From: JAFDEI01 sp964196055
GTDB lineage: Bacteria; Myxococcota_A; UBA9160; SMWR01
Assembly (NCBI GenBank): GCA_964196055.1
Contig: CAXMSF010000395.1
Coordinates: 1 to 11,750, forward strand
DNA length: 11,750 nucleotides
Direction: 5' to 3'
Of this stretch, positions 1-6,202 are shown piece after piece. The translations under genes were made by a program, and so were the position numbers. How positions within the stretch are numbered: position 1 is the stretch's first letter; each line of letters begins with the position of its first letter. The notes under the pieces are model-generated. The model ran no database searches, was not told the origin of the DNA, and saw nothing but the letters and a program-made list of their open reading frames with translations.

Positions 1-25
1 GACGAGCCGGTGTGCGGAGGGATCG

Positions 26-2089
26 ATGCGAGTCGTGAGACTGCTGGGCCGAATCGTGCTGGGCGTGGTAGGCATCTTTGTCTCGCTCGCCGTCGCCCTT
101 GTCGTCGCCATCAGCATCGGAATTCCGATTTCTCTCGACCAGGTTCGGGGGGAATTCGAGGCGATGGCATCGACCGCGCTCGAACGCGAGGTCACGATCG
201 AGGGCAAGGTCGAGGTGGTCCCGAACTGGTGGCCCACGCTCGAAGTCCGAGGTCTTCGGATCGGCCAGCCCGAAGGCTGGCCCGGCGGTCCGGAGACGGG
301 CGTCGAAGGCGGCGGCTTCGCCCGGGCCGAGCGCGCCTTCTTGCGCCTGGCGATCTTTCCGCTGCTGCGCGGAGATTTGCGCGTGCTCGAACTGAGCGGC
401 GAGGGCTTCGAAGTCGACATGCAGCTACTGCCGGACGGCCGCGTCAATTGGCTCCTCAACCTCCCACAGCCGGAGGAAGAGCTGGCGGTCGAAGAAGTCC
501 CAACGGGGATCGAGGAGCCGCTGATCCTACAGCTGCTCGGGATCGACCGAATTTCGTTTCACAACGTGCGACTTCGTTACCAATCCTCCGGCTCGGAGAC
601 ATGGGAATACGAACTCGCTGAGCTTACGGGGATCATCGCAATCGACGCTCCGCTCGAGCTCCACATGCGCGGCTCCCTCCAGGATCAGCCCTACGCCATG
701 GACTTCTCGGGCGATCCGCTGGAAGCGCTGTTCACCCGGAACGCCGCCTGGCCCGTGAAGATTCGGATGGAGATCGCGGGGGCGGTCTTGAAACTCGACG
801 GTCGGGTATCCTCGCGCTGGAACGAAGACGAATCAGACGCTCCTGAGACTCCGAACGACGAACCGAGCGCCATCGCGCAGGTGGGGCCGTTCCAGTTTCG
901 CGCCCTCGATCTCGATGTCGAACTCGCGGGCAACAGCTTCGACCAATTCGATCCGATCGTGGGCTTTCGCCTGCCGTCGTTCGGTCCCTACCGACTCGCC
1001 GGCACGCTGACACTTCTCGACGGGAAGTACTCGATCTCGGATCTCGAGCTGTCCGTGGGCGCGAGCCGGCTCACGGGAACACTCGACTGGGACGATCTGG
1101 GCGAGCAACCGCGAGCTGACATCGCGCTGCGCGCGCCCACCATCCAGCTTGCCGACTTCAAGGGCTGGGAGCTGCTCCTCGGCGACGAAGACAGACCAAC
1201 GGCGGATGTCGAACCGGCCGCAAGGGAAGGCCTCACCCTTTTCTCACCCGAAGTTCTGCGAACCTTCGATGCCAAGCTCCGGGTCGACGTGGACAGGGTC
1301 ATGTCGGGCCGGGACAAACTCGGCGGCATGCACCTCGCCGCGAGTCTCGCGGGCGGGCGCGTCCGAATCGACCCCTTCAGACTGGAAGTTCCGGGTGGCT
1401 CGGTGGGAATCCGCCTCGCCTATTCCAGGACTTCCAAGGCAGTCTCACTCGACCTCGGCCTGGACCTCGATCACTTCGACTACGGAGTGCTGGCGCGATT
1501 CATCGACCCCGAGACGGAGATGCGCGGGCTCATCAGTCTCGATGTCGACCTGGCGGCGAAAGGCGCGAGCGCCGAGGTACTGATGCACAACGCGTCGGGG
1601 CAGGTCGACCTTGCGTTGTTGCCGCAGGAGTTCGAGGCTGGTGTGATCGATCTCTGGTCCGTGAACCTCATCGCCTCGGTGCTCCCGACCTTGGATACGG
1701 CTCCGAAGTCAGTGATCGAATGCCTGGTCGCTCAGCTCGACGTGAACGACGGACTCGTGACGGAGCGCATGCTGGTGGTCGACACCACGCGCATGCGAGT
1801 CTTGGGCAAGGCTGCGATCGATTTGAAGAAGGAGACGATCGATCTCGTATTCGAGCCCACTTCCAAGAGACCGGAGTTCTTCAGCCTCGCTACGCCCGTT
1901 CGTGTCGATGGGACCTTCGATGACTTCGAGGCCTCCGTTCGGCCCGAGGACATCATCGGAACCGTGATCCGATTCGTCACCAGCGTGGTGGTGGTGCCTC
2001 TGCAGCGCCTCATCGGCATCCAGACGAACCTCACCGACGACGAAATCTGCCAGCGGGCGATGGAACGATCGATCGACCCGAAGCAGTAG
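26..2089 (+). CDS. AsmA-family inner-membrane/periplasmic protein
   Basis: This 687-residue protein is probably a member of the AsmA/TamB-like superfamily, whose members are anchored in the inner membrane, project into the periplasm and take part in envelope lipid homeostasis or transport. A single hydrophobic segment lies at about residues 8-34. It is followed by the typical early AsmA region, with a 'VTIEGKVEV' strand and a 'PTLEVRGLRIGQP' strand (about 55-80). The rest is a long run of alternating beta-strand sequence, ending in an AsmA-like C-terminal part (about 480-660) with 'GQVDLALLPQEF', 'LVVDTTRMRVLGKAAIDL' and 'PVRVDGTFDDF'. The ATG at 26 follows GGAGGG (16-21) with a 4-nt gap, so the start is well supported. 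What lies upstream is outside the window. It converges with the SDR gene ending at 2206. The family is fairly sure; the specific cargo or role cannot be told. Confidence 0.85.
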   Translation: MRVVRLLGRIVLGVVGIFVSLAVALVVAISIGIPISLDQVRGEFEAMASTALEREVTIEGKVEVVPNWWPTLEVRGLRIGQPEGWPGGPETGVEGGGFARAERAFLRLAIFPLLRGDLRVLELSGEGFEVDMQLLPDGRVNWLLNLPQPEEELAVEEVPTGIEEPLILQLLGIDRISFHNVRLRYQSSGSETWEYELAELTGIIAIDAPLELHMRGSLQDQPYAMDFSGDPLEALFTRNAAWPVKIRMEIAGAVLKLDGRVSSRWNEDESDAPETPNDEPSAIAQVGPFQFRALDLDVELAGNSFDQFDPIVGFRLPSFGPYRLAGTLTLLDGKYSISDLELSVGASRLTGTLDWDDLGEQPRADIALRAPTIQLADFKGWELLLGDEDRPTADVEPAAREGLTLFSPEVLRTFDAKLRVDVDRVMSGRDKLGGMHLAASLAGGRVRIDPFRLEVPGGSVGIRLAYSRTSKAVSLDLGLDLDHFDYGVLARFIDPETEMRGLISLDVDLAAKGASAEVLMHNASGQVDLALLPQEFEAGVIDLWSVNLIASVLPTLDTAPKSVIECLVAQLDVNDGLVTERMLVVDTTRMRVLGKAAIDLKKETIDLVFEPTSKRPEFFSLATPVRVDGTFDDFEASVRPEDIIGTVIRFVTSVVVVPLQRLIGIQTNLTDDEICQRAMERSIDPKQ

Positions 2090-2205
2090 TCGGGTCTCGT
2101 CCATGCTTCGGGGGTCGATGTCGCTGAACAGCACGAGGATGGGGCCATCGGGCTGGTGCCGGTCGAATGAAGGTCCAAGTTCGAGCGGAAGAGCGATTCG
2201 CGCGT

Positions 2206-3009
2206 TCAGACCGCGCAGCCCGAAGCCCCGCCATCGATGCGAAGCTGGGTCCCGTTGATGTATCCGGCCCGATCGCTCGCAACGAACGCAACCAGGCTCG
2301 CAACCTCATCGATCCGCGCGAGCCTCCCGCTCGGGTTGTCGAAGAACTCCTGCGCGCCGCGGCGTTGAATCTCGCTCCAGTCTTCACCCCAGCCCCGCTC
2401 GCGCGCACGCTTGCGAAACAGGGCCTCGATTTCCTTCGTTGCGATGACACCCGGGCTCACGACGTTGACCGTGACGCCGGTCCCAGCGAGTTCCTTCGCG
2501 AGACTCACGCAGACGTTCGGCAGCACTGCCTTCGAGGCGTAGTAGTTCGGCATGCGGGGTCCGGGGCGCGTTCCGCCAACCGTCCCCAGCCAGATCACGC
2601 GGCCCCAGGCCCGCTCTCGCATGCCCGGCACGAAGGCGTGGACCAGCCGGACTCCCGACAACACGTTCTTCTGGTAGATCGCGACCCAATCATCGGTCGA
2701 CGTCTCGAGCCATCGGCCACCCTCGGCAACGCCATAGTTGTTCACGAGCACGTCGACCCGGCCAAAGCGTTCGAGCATCTGCCGCGCGGCCTCGTCGGCG
2801 CCGGTGTCGCAGGTGATGTCGCCGGTGATCTCCGCGACCTCGCAGCCGTCGGCGCGAAGGCCTTCGACGAGGGGCTCGGCCTGGCCGGCCTCGAAGCCGT
2901 GCACTCCGACCGCGGCCCCCTCGCGCGCGAGCAGTTCGGCGATCCCGGAGCCGGTTCCGCGATAGCTCCCGGTCACGAGCGCCACCCGACCGCGCAGTCC
3001 GAGATCCAC
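2206..3009 (-). CDS. SDR-family NAD(P)-dependent oxidoreductase (Thr at the catalytic Ser position)
   Basis: A classical short-chain dehydrogenase/reductase of 267 residues, the usual length for the family. The Rossmann nucleotide loop TGSYRGTG is at residues 13-20, an NNYG variant of NNAG is at 90-93, the structural Asn is N115 and the catalytic YxxxK is Y156/K160. The residue 13 before the Tyr, normally Ser, is T143 ('WLGTVGG'). The C-terminal 'GYINGTQLRIDGG' is typical of FabG-like SDRs. The start is GTG at 3009, preceded by GGAGGA (3018-3023) at 8 nt. It is the last gene of a tight minus-strand group: the 94-residue ORF ends about 33 nt upstream. It should be a cytosolic oxidoreductase interconverting an alcohol and a ketone; the substrate cannot be read from sequence. 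Its 3' end faces the AsmA-like gene, and the 116-nt convergent gap (2090-2205) shows no clear terminator. Confidence 0.9.
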   Translation of the reverse strand: MDLGLRGRVALVTGSYRGTGSGIAELLAREGAAVGVHGFEAGQAEPLVEGLRADGCEVAEITGDITCDTGADEAARQMLERFGRVDVLVNNYGVAEGGRWLETSTDDWVAIYQKNVLSGVRLVHAFVPGMRERAWGRVIWLGTVGGTRPGPRMPNYYASKAVLPNVCVSLAKELAGTGVTVNVVSPGVIATKEIEALFRKRARERGWGEDWSEIQRRGAQEFFDNPSGRLARIDEVASLVAFVASDRAGYINGTQLRIDGGASGCAV

Positions 3010-3042
3010 AGTTGCGCTCCTCCTGGTGCCGTGATCGCGCGA

Positions 3043-3327
3043 TCAGCCCGTCGCGTTTCCGATCAGTCGGATCCGCCGACCTTCACCTCGACCCTCGAAT
3101 GCGAGATTGGGCTCCGCTTCGACGAAGGCCTCGACGCGGCGGACCATCTCGGGGTCGAGTCCACTCTGGCCCCGCAAGCTTTTCAGGACACGAGATCCGG
3201 GGTAGTCGAGCAGACGGCCGATCTTGAACGCGAGAATCGTCTCGACCGGGTCGCTCGAAGCCACACTCGGCGAATGGATCCAGCCCGCGTAGAGGCTCCG
3301 CTCGTGTGCATCGAGCGTGGCATCCAA
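3043..3327 (-). CDS. Hypothetical 94-residue protein with TTG start
   Basis: I do not recognise this protein. The ORF has no ATG or GTG near its beginning. A TTG at 3327 is preceded by GGAGG (3335-3339) with a 7-nt gap, and gives 94 residues beginning MDATLDAHERSLYAGW and ending RRIRLIGNATG. The preceding gene stops at 3357, leaving 29 nt, and the following SDR begins at 3009, leaving 33 nt, so it fits a co-transcribed unit. The protein is soluble in appearance, with no signal peptide, no membrane segment and no cysteine. It has likely helical stretches at about 28-51 ('PVETILAFKIGRLLDYPGSR') and 58-72, then a basic tail. The same frame reads open upstream through the end of the preceding gene, which could be chance in GC-rich DNA; the ribosome site argues for the TTG. 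It may be an accessory subunit or a small regulator of its neighbours, but that is a guess. Confidence 0.68.
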   Translation of the reverse strand: MDATLDAHERSLYAGWIHSPSVASSDPVETILAFKIGRLLDYPGSRVLKSLRGQSGLDPEMVRRVEAFVEAEPNLAFEGRGEGRRIRLIGNATG

Positions 3328-3356
3328 TTTCGAACCTCCAATCAGCCGATTCCCGA

Positions 3357-4373
3357 TCAGACCAACCACTGCGGATACGGCGGATAGACGCTGTACTCCG
3401 CGGTCCCGGTCCCCTTCTCGCCCGTCTCCTCGACTTCGAAGTCGCAGAAGGCCTCGTAGCAATCGTGGCGATTCTCGGCGTCGTTCTCGGCGCGCATCCA
3501 GAGCTTGATCGTGCCGTGGTGCTTGGTGCTCTTCACGTGGATGACTTCGCCGTCCGGCATCGTGAGCGCGTAGCGGAACTGGTTCGCCTGGCGCGCGGCG
3601 GCTCCTTCGTTCGGGTAGATCTCGCCCTTGGCGTTGAGGATCGGCCGGACGCCGTCCTTGTCGGCGACGAAGCCCGCGTTCGCGCGCTTGCCGATCGGCT
3701 CGTCGTTCTGCCAGTACATCCCGAGCACGTTGATGTGGCGGTCGGGTAGCTGAATCGACGGCCAGAAGTGGGTGAGGAAATTCACATCCTCGACGACCCA
3801 GCTGTTCGGCTCGTTGAATCGCGATGTCCAAGTGTGATCGCGGTGGCTCCAGCAATCGATCTGGCGCGTTTCGCCCTTGGCTCGGCCGCCGTGGATTCCG
3901 AAGCTGCCGGTGCAGGTCATCGCCTGCTCGAGATGGCCACCGTAGTACTCGTCGAAGACCGTCATCGGGTCGCCGCTCGGCGACGAATTCGCGTAGTTGA
4001 ACGGCGCGAACCGGCCCTTGAAGTCCAGGTCGAACGAGAAGCGGTCCCAGTCGAGCGAAATATTGATGTGGTTGTACGGATCGACGACCTCGTATTTGAG
4101 GCGTCCATCGGTCCACGGCCCCTGGTCGGGCTCGACCGGCAGCGGGAACTTGTTGCAGTACTGCTGGAGCACGCCGTCGATCACGTACAGCGCCTCGAAG
4201 CGCCCGAAACCCTTGTCCGTCAGATGGAAATGATTCACTCCATGGATGTTCGCGGCGGGGTCGACGACGCTCACCCAGAGGCTGTCGCCGAACAGGACGT
4301 TGCTCGGCGCGTTGTCTAGTGAGTGCCGGTATTCGTCTTCGATGGTGAGACCTTCCGGCGGCTGGAACGACAT
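3357..4373 (-). CDS. CrtC/AttH-like (DUF7064/DUF7065-type) beta-barrel protein
   Basis: A 338-residue protein resembling the family of tandem lipocalin-like beta-barrel proteins, related to hydroxyneurosporene synthase (CrtC) and AttH, now labelled DUF7064/DUF7065. Supporting features are the aromatic-rich N-terminal half ('NHFHLTDKGFGRFEALYVID', about 47-66), a 'DPYNHINISLDWDRFSFDLDF' strand region (about 98-118), and the RDHTW motif at 178-182, the equivalent of the family's RDHSWG signature. A second barrel follows with 'HINVLGMYWQND'. CrtC itself hydrates carotenoids; most relatives have no proven reaction, though they often sit in lipid, steroid or terpenoid gene neighbourhoods. The ATG at 4373 has GAGGAG (4381-4386) 7 nt upstream. 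In-frame codons extend further upstream, but that extension contains the ribosome site and is low-complexity, so I reject it. It is followed closely by the 94-residue ORF. The family call is from memory of motifs, so moderate confidence; the gene itself is near certain. Confidence 0.75.
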   Translation of the reverse strand: MSFQPPEGLTIEDEYRHSLDNAPSNVLFGDSLWVSVVDPAANIHGVNHFHLTDKGFGRFEALYVIDGVLQQYCNKFPLPVEPDQGPWTDGRLKYEVVDPYNHINISLDWDRFSFDLDFKGRFAPFNYANSSPSGDPMTVFDEYYGGHLEQAMTCTGSFGIHGGRAKGETRQIDCWSHRDHTWTSRFNEPNSWVVEDVNFLTHFWPSIQLPDRHINVLGMYWQNDEPIGKRANAGFVADKDGVRPILNAKGEIYPNEGAAARQANQFRYALTMPDGEVIHVKSTKHHGTIKLWMRAENDAENRHDCYEAFCDFEVEETGEKGTGTAEYSVYPPYPQWLV

Positions 4374-4588
4374 GGAACTTCTCCTCTGCTGCATCGACCG
4401 CTTCAAGGGCCGCTTCGTGGACCCGGGAGGGTAGCGCCTGGGTCGGCTCGACTCGACGCGGATCGCCACAAGGGTGTACGGATTAGAGGAATTGTTGTGC
4501 AGATTCCCGCGAACCGGACGTGCTTTGGTGAGGAGCAGACTAGAACGCTTCGGCGTGGTGCGTGTTCCCGGCGGGCTCCCGGACTTTC
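4374..4588 (-). other. 215-nt intergenic gap between SDR and CrtC/AttH-like gene
   Basis: No gene is visible here. The middle (about 4465-4505) is noticeably richer in A and T than its surroundings. On the minus strand it contains a TCTAAT box (4482-4487, one mismatch to TATAAT), but I find no convincing -35 at 16-18 nt. The gap could hold a second promoter for the CrtC/AttH-like gene, or be a simple spacer inside a longer transcript. No terminator hairpin with a T-run was seen. Confidence 0.35.
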
Positions 4589-5353
4589 TCAGCCGCCTAC
4601 CAGCATACCCCCTTCGACCGGCAGCACGTGTCCCGTGATCACATCCGGGCCGGTGATCAGCGCCAGGATCGCCTGCGCGACCAGATCCGGGGTGCACACC
4701 TTGCCCAGCGGAGATCTCTGAAGCGCCGCAGCCTTGATGGCTTCGAAGGCCTCACCGAGCCCGTCACGCAACCACTCGCCGTCGATGAAGCCGGGCGCGA
4801 CCGCGTTGACGCGGATTTCCGGTCCGAGCGCGCGCGCGAGCGTCACGGTGAGGTTGTTGAGCGCCGCCTTCGAAGCGCAATACGGAATCGAACTCCCGAT
4901 CCCCACGAGCCCCGCGATGCTGGAGGTCATCACCACCTCGCCACCGCCGTCCGCACGCAACAAGTCGCGCACAGCACGCGTGCATTGGAACGGCCCCACC
5001 AGGTTGACCTTCAGGATGCGCTCCCAGAGTTCTTCGCTCACCGCCTCGAGGTCACCGTGGCGGATCACCTGCGTGGTTCCCGCGTTGTTGACGAGGATGT
5101 CGAGTCGCCCGAATTCGCGTCCGGCTTCGGCCGCCATGGCGCGGCAATCCTCGTCGTCGGCGACATCGGCACGGAACGCCAGCGCCTTCACGCCGTGCTC
5201 CGCGGCCTCGGCCGCCACGGCCTCGGCGGCTTCCTTGGAGCGGCTGTAGTTGACGAGCACCGAGCAGCCGCGTTCGGCGAGCTGGAGTGCGGTCGCGCGC
5301 CCGACGCCCGTGCCCGCGCCCGTCACGATCGCAGCCTTGTCGCTGAGTTCCAT
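4589..5353 (-). CDS. SDR-family oxidoreductase, FabG-like
   Basis: A classical SDR of 254 residues with a complete set of motifs. TGAGTGVG lies at 11-18, the acidic-basic adenine-binding region 'NYSRSK' at 35-40 (R38 suggests NADP(H) preference), 'ADV' at 62-64 and NNAG at 89-92. The catalytic residues are N117, S145, Y158 and K162. The C-terminal 'GPDVITGHVLPVEGGMLVGG' is the usual SDR ending. The start ATG at 5353 follows GAGGAG (5362-5367) at 8 nt. It is the first gene of the minus-strand group and is divergent from the TetR gene; a strong candidate promoter lies within the shared inverted repeat at 5478-5506. This layout suggests it is a direct target of that regulator. A 215-nt gap separates it from the CrtC/AttH-like gene, so they may or may not share one transcript. 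The substrate is unknown; a 3-oxoacyl or steroid/terpenoid alcohol are both possible. Confidence 0.92.
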   Translation of the reverse strand: MELSDKAAIVTGAGTGVGRATALQLAERGCSVLVNYSRSKEAAEAVAAEAAEHGVKALAFRADVADDEDCRAMAAEAGREFGRLDILVNNAGTTQVIRHGDLEAVSEELWERILKVNLVGPFQCTRAVRDLLRADGGGEVVMTSSIAGLVGIGSSIPYCASKAALNNLTVTLARALGPEIRVNAVAPGFIDGEWLRDGLGEAFEAIKAAALQRSPLGKVCTPDLVAQAILALITGPDVITGHVLPVEGGMLVGG

Positions 5354-5477
5354 GATCGCGTCTCCTCATTGGATCGATCGAAGCCCCGGAGCGGGCAGGA
5401 TGCCCCATAGCGCGCGAGCACGCCGGTGCGGGGGTGCCGTCGCTCGGCCCGAAACCGCTTCCGGGGTTGCATCGGAG

Positions 5478-5506
5478 TTTATACGGTTGTACAACTTCTT
5501 TGTCCA
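5478..5506 (-). promoter_or_regulatory. Candidate sigma70-type promoter for the SDR gene at 5353
   Basis: Read on the minus strand, TGGACA (5506-5501; one mismatch to TTGACA) is followed after exactly 17 nt by TATAAA (5483-5478; one mismatch to TATAAT). Transcription would begin near 5471, giving a leader of about 118 nt before the SDR start codon at 5353. Both boxes lie inside the inverted repeat, so a bound regulator would block RNA polymerase. Confidence 0.6.
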
Positions 5507-5516
5507 CACGTATAAA
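5488..5516 (+). promoter_or_regulatory. Candidate promoter for the TetR-GST pair, mirror image of the SDR promoter
   Basis: On the plus strand TGTACA (5488-5493; four of six matches to TTGACA) is followed after 17 nt by TATAAA (5511-5516; five of six to TATAAT). These boxes occupy positions exactly symmetric to the minus-strand promoter in the same inverted repeat. Transcription would begin near 5523, only about 6 nt before the ATG at 5529, so the transcript would be nearly leaderless; that is why confidence is lower than for the opposite promoter. Confidence 0.45.
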
Positions 5517-5528
5517 TGGGAATCCGGC

Positions 5529-6167
5529 ATGGTGAAGGCAGTGTCCACCACCGACTCGGGCGGTGAAACTCGCGAGCTGATCCTCGTGGCGGCTCTCCAG
5601 ACGTTCGCCGAAAAGGGCTTCGACGGAGCCACGACGCGTCAGATCGCGACGACCGCAGGCGTCAACCACGGCCTGATCCCCTACTACTTCGGCACCAAGC
5701 CCAAGTTGTGGCAGGCCGCGGTCGATCGCGCATTCACGCAGCTGGAGGCCGGCCTCGACACCGTGCTCGAGGATTCGAGTGTCACCGACGACCGCGAAAG
5801 GATGCGAATGCTGATTCGCCGTTTCGTCCGATTCGTCGCCCGCAACCCCGAGTTCGTGAAGCTGATGAACGATGAGGGAAAGCGGCGCGGTCCGCGTATG
5901 CGATGGCTCGTCGACCGCCACGTGAAGCCCCTCTATGCAGCCGTGAAGGGCCAGATGCAGAGCGCCCAGCAGCAAGGCTTCCTGCCGGACGATGTCGATC
6001 CGATCCACTTCCACTACATCCTGGCCGGCTCCGTCGGCTTCATCTTTCACCAGGCCGAGGAATGCAAGCGGCTATCGGGAATCGATCCCTTCGACGAAGC
6101 GATCATCGAGAACCATTCGCGCGCAGTCGAGTACTTCTTCTTTGGACCCCCGAAGAACTCCGCCTGA
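5529..6167 (+). CDS. TetR/AcrR-family transcriptional regulator
   Basis: A 212-residue TetR-type regulator of normal family length. The N-terminal DNA-binding domain is plain: 'ELILVAALQTFAEKGFDGAT' (helix 1, about 16-35), the helix-turn-helix 'TTRQIATTAGVNHGLIPYYF' (35-54), then 'GTKPKLW'. The remaining all-helical part (about 65-205) would be the ligand-binding and dimer domain, with 'RRFVRFVARNPEFVKLMNDEG' in the middle and an aromatic C-terminus (YFFFGPP). I place the start at ATG 5529; upstream in-frame sequence runs through the operator and promoter and is unlikely to be coding. Only a weak GGGAA (5518-5522) precedes it. It is divergent from the SDR at 5353, next to the 39-bp inverted repeat, and is followed 35 nt later by the GST gene. 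Autorepression together with control of the SDR is the likely arrangement. The effector cannot be predicted. Confidence 0.92.
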   Translation: MVKAVSTTDSGGETRELILVAALQTFAEKGFDGATTRQIATTAGVNHGLIPYYFGTKPKLWQAAVDRAFTQLEAGLDTVLEDSSVTDDRERMRMLIRRFVRFVARNPEFVKLMNDEGKRRGPRMRWLVDRHVKPLYAAVKGQMQSAQQQGFLPDDVDPIHFHYILAGSVGFIFHQAEECKRLSGIDPFDEAIIENHSRAVEYFFFGPPKNSA

Positions 6168-6202
6168 TCCCGGGCCCGCACTCGGACGGAAGGTTGATCG
6201 CA

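Larger units (their letters stand above)
5478..5516. promoter_or_regulatory. 39-bp inverted repeat, probable TetR operator
   Basis: Two 17-bp arms, TTTATACGGTTGTACAA (5478-5494) and TTGTCCACACGTATAAA (5500-5516), are inverted copies of each other with 14 of 17 matches around a 5-nt spacer. The outer 8 bp (TTTATACG/CGTATAAA) are perfect. A separate perfect 10-bp palindrome, GTTGTACAAC, sits inside at 5486-5495. The element is AT-rich in GC-rich surroundings and ends 12 nt before the TetR start codon, in the spacer shared with the divergent SDR gene. TetR-family regulators commonly bind such palindromes in divergent spacers and repress both sides. Binding by the adjacent TetR is inferred, but the symmetry and placement are directly visible. 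At 39 bp it is long enough to hold two dimers. Confidence 0.75.

Noticed and set aside
2090..2205. Terminator or small gene between the convergent AsmA-like and SDR genes
   Set aside because: No stable stem with a T-run and no ORF with a ribosome site could be found.
2167..3387. 406-codon plus-strand ORF
   Set aside because: It lies antisense to the SDR and the small ORF, has no family resemblance and shows the low-complexity composition typical of shadow frames in GC-rich DNA.
3043..4116. 357-codon minus-strand frame covering both the small ORF and much of the CrtC/AttH-like gene
   Set aside because: The upstream two thirds is an out-of-frame, Arg-rich reading of the CrtC/AttH-like gene. 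Only the part after the TTG at 3327 has its own ribosome site and sensible composition.
4473..4503. Possible second TetR site (GTTGTGCA, 7 of 8 bases like the operator's GTTGTACA)
   Set aside because: Only one short partial half-site matches and there is no inverted second arm; this is within chance expectation.
4374..4697. N-terminal extension of the CrtC/AttH-like protein by 108 codons
   Set aside because: The extension overlaps the end of the SDR gene, contains the ribosome site for the ATG at 4373 and is not protein-like.
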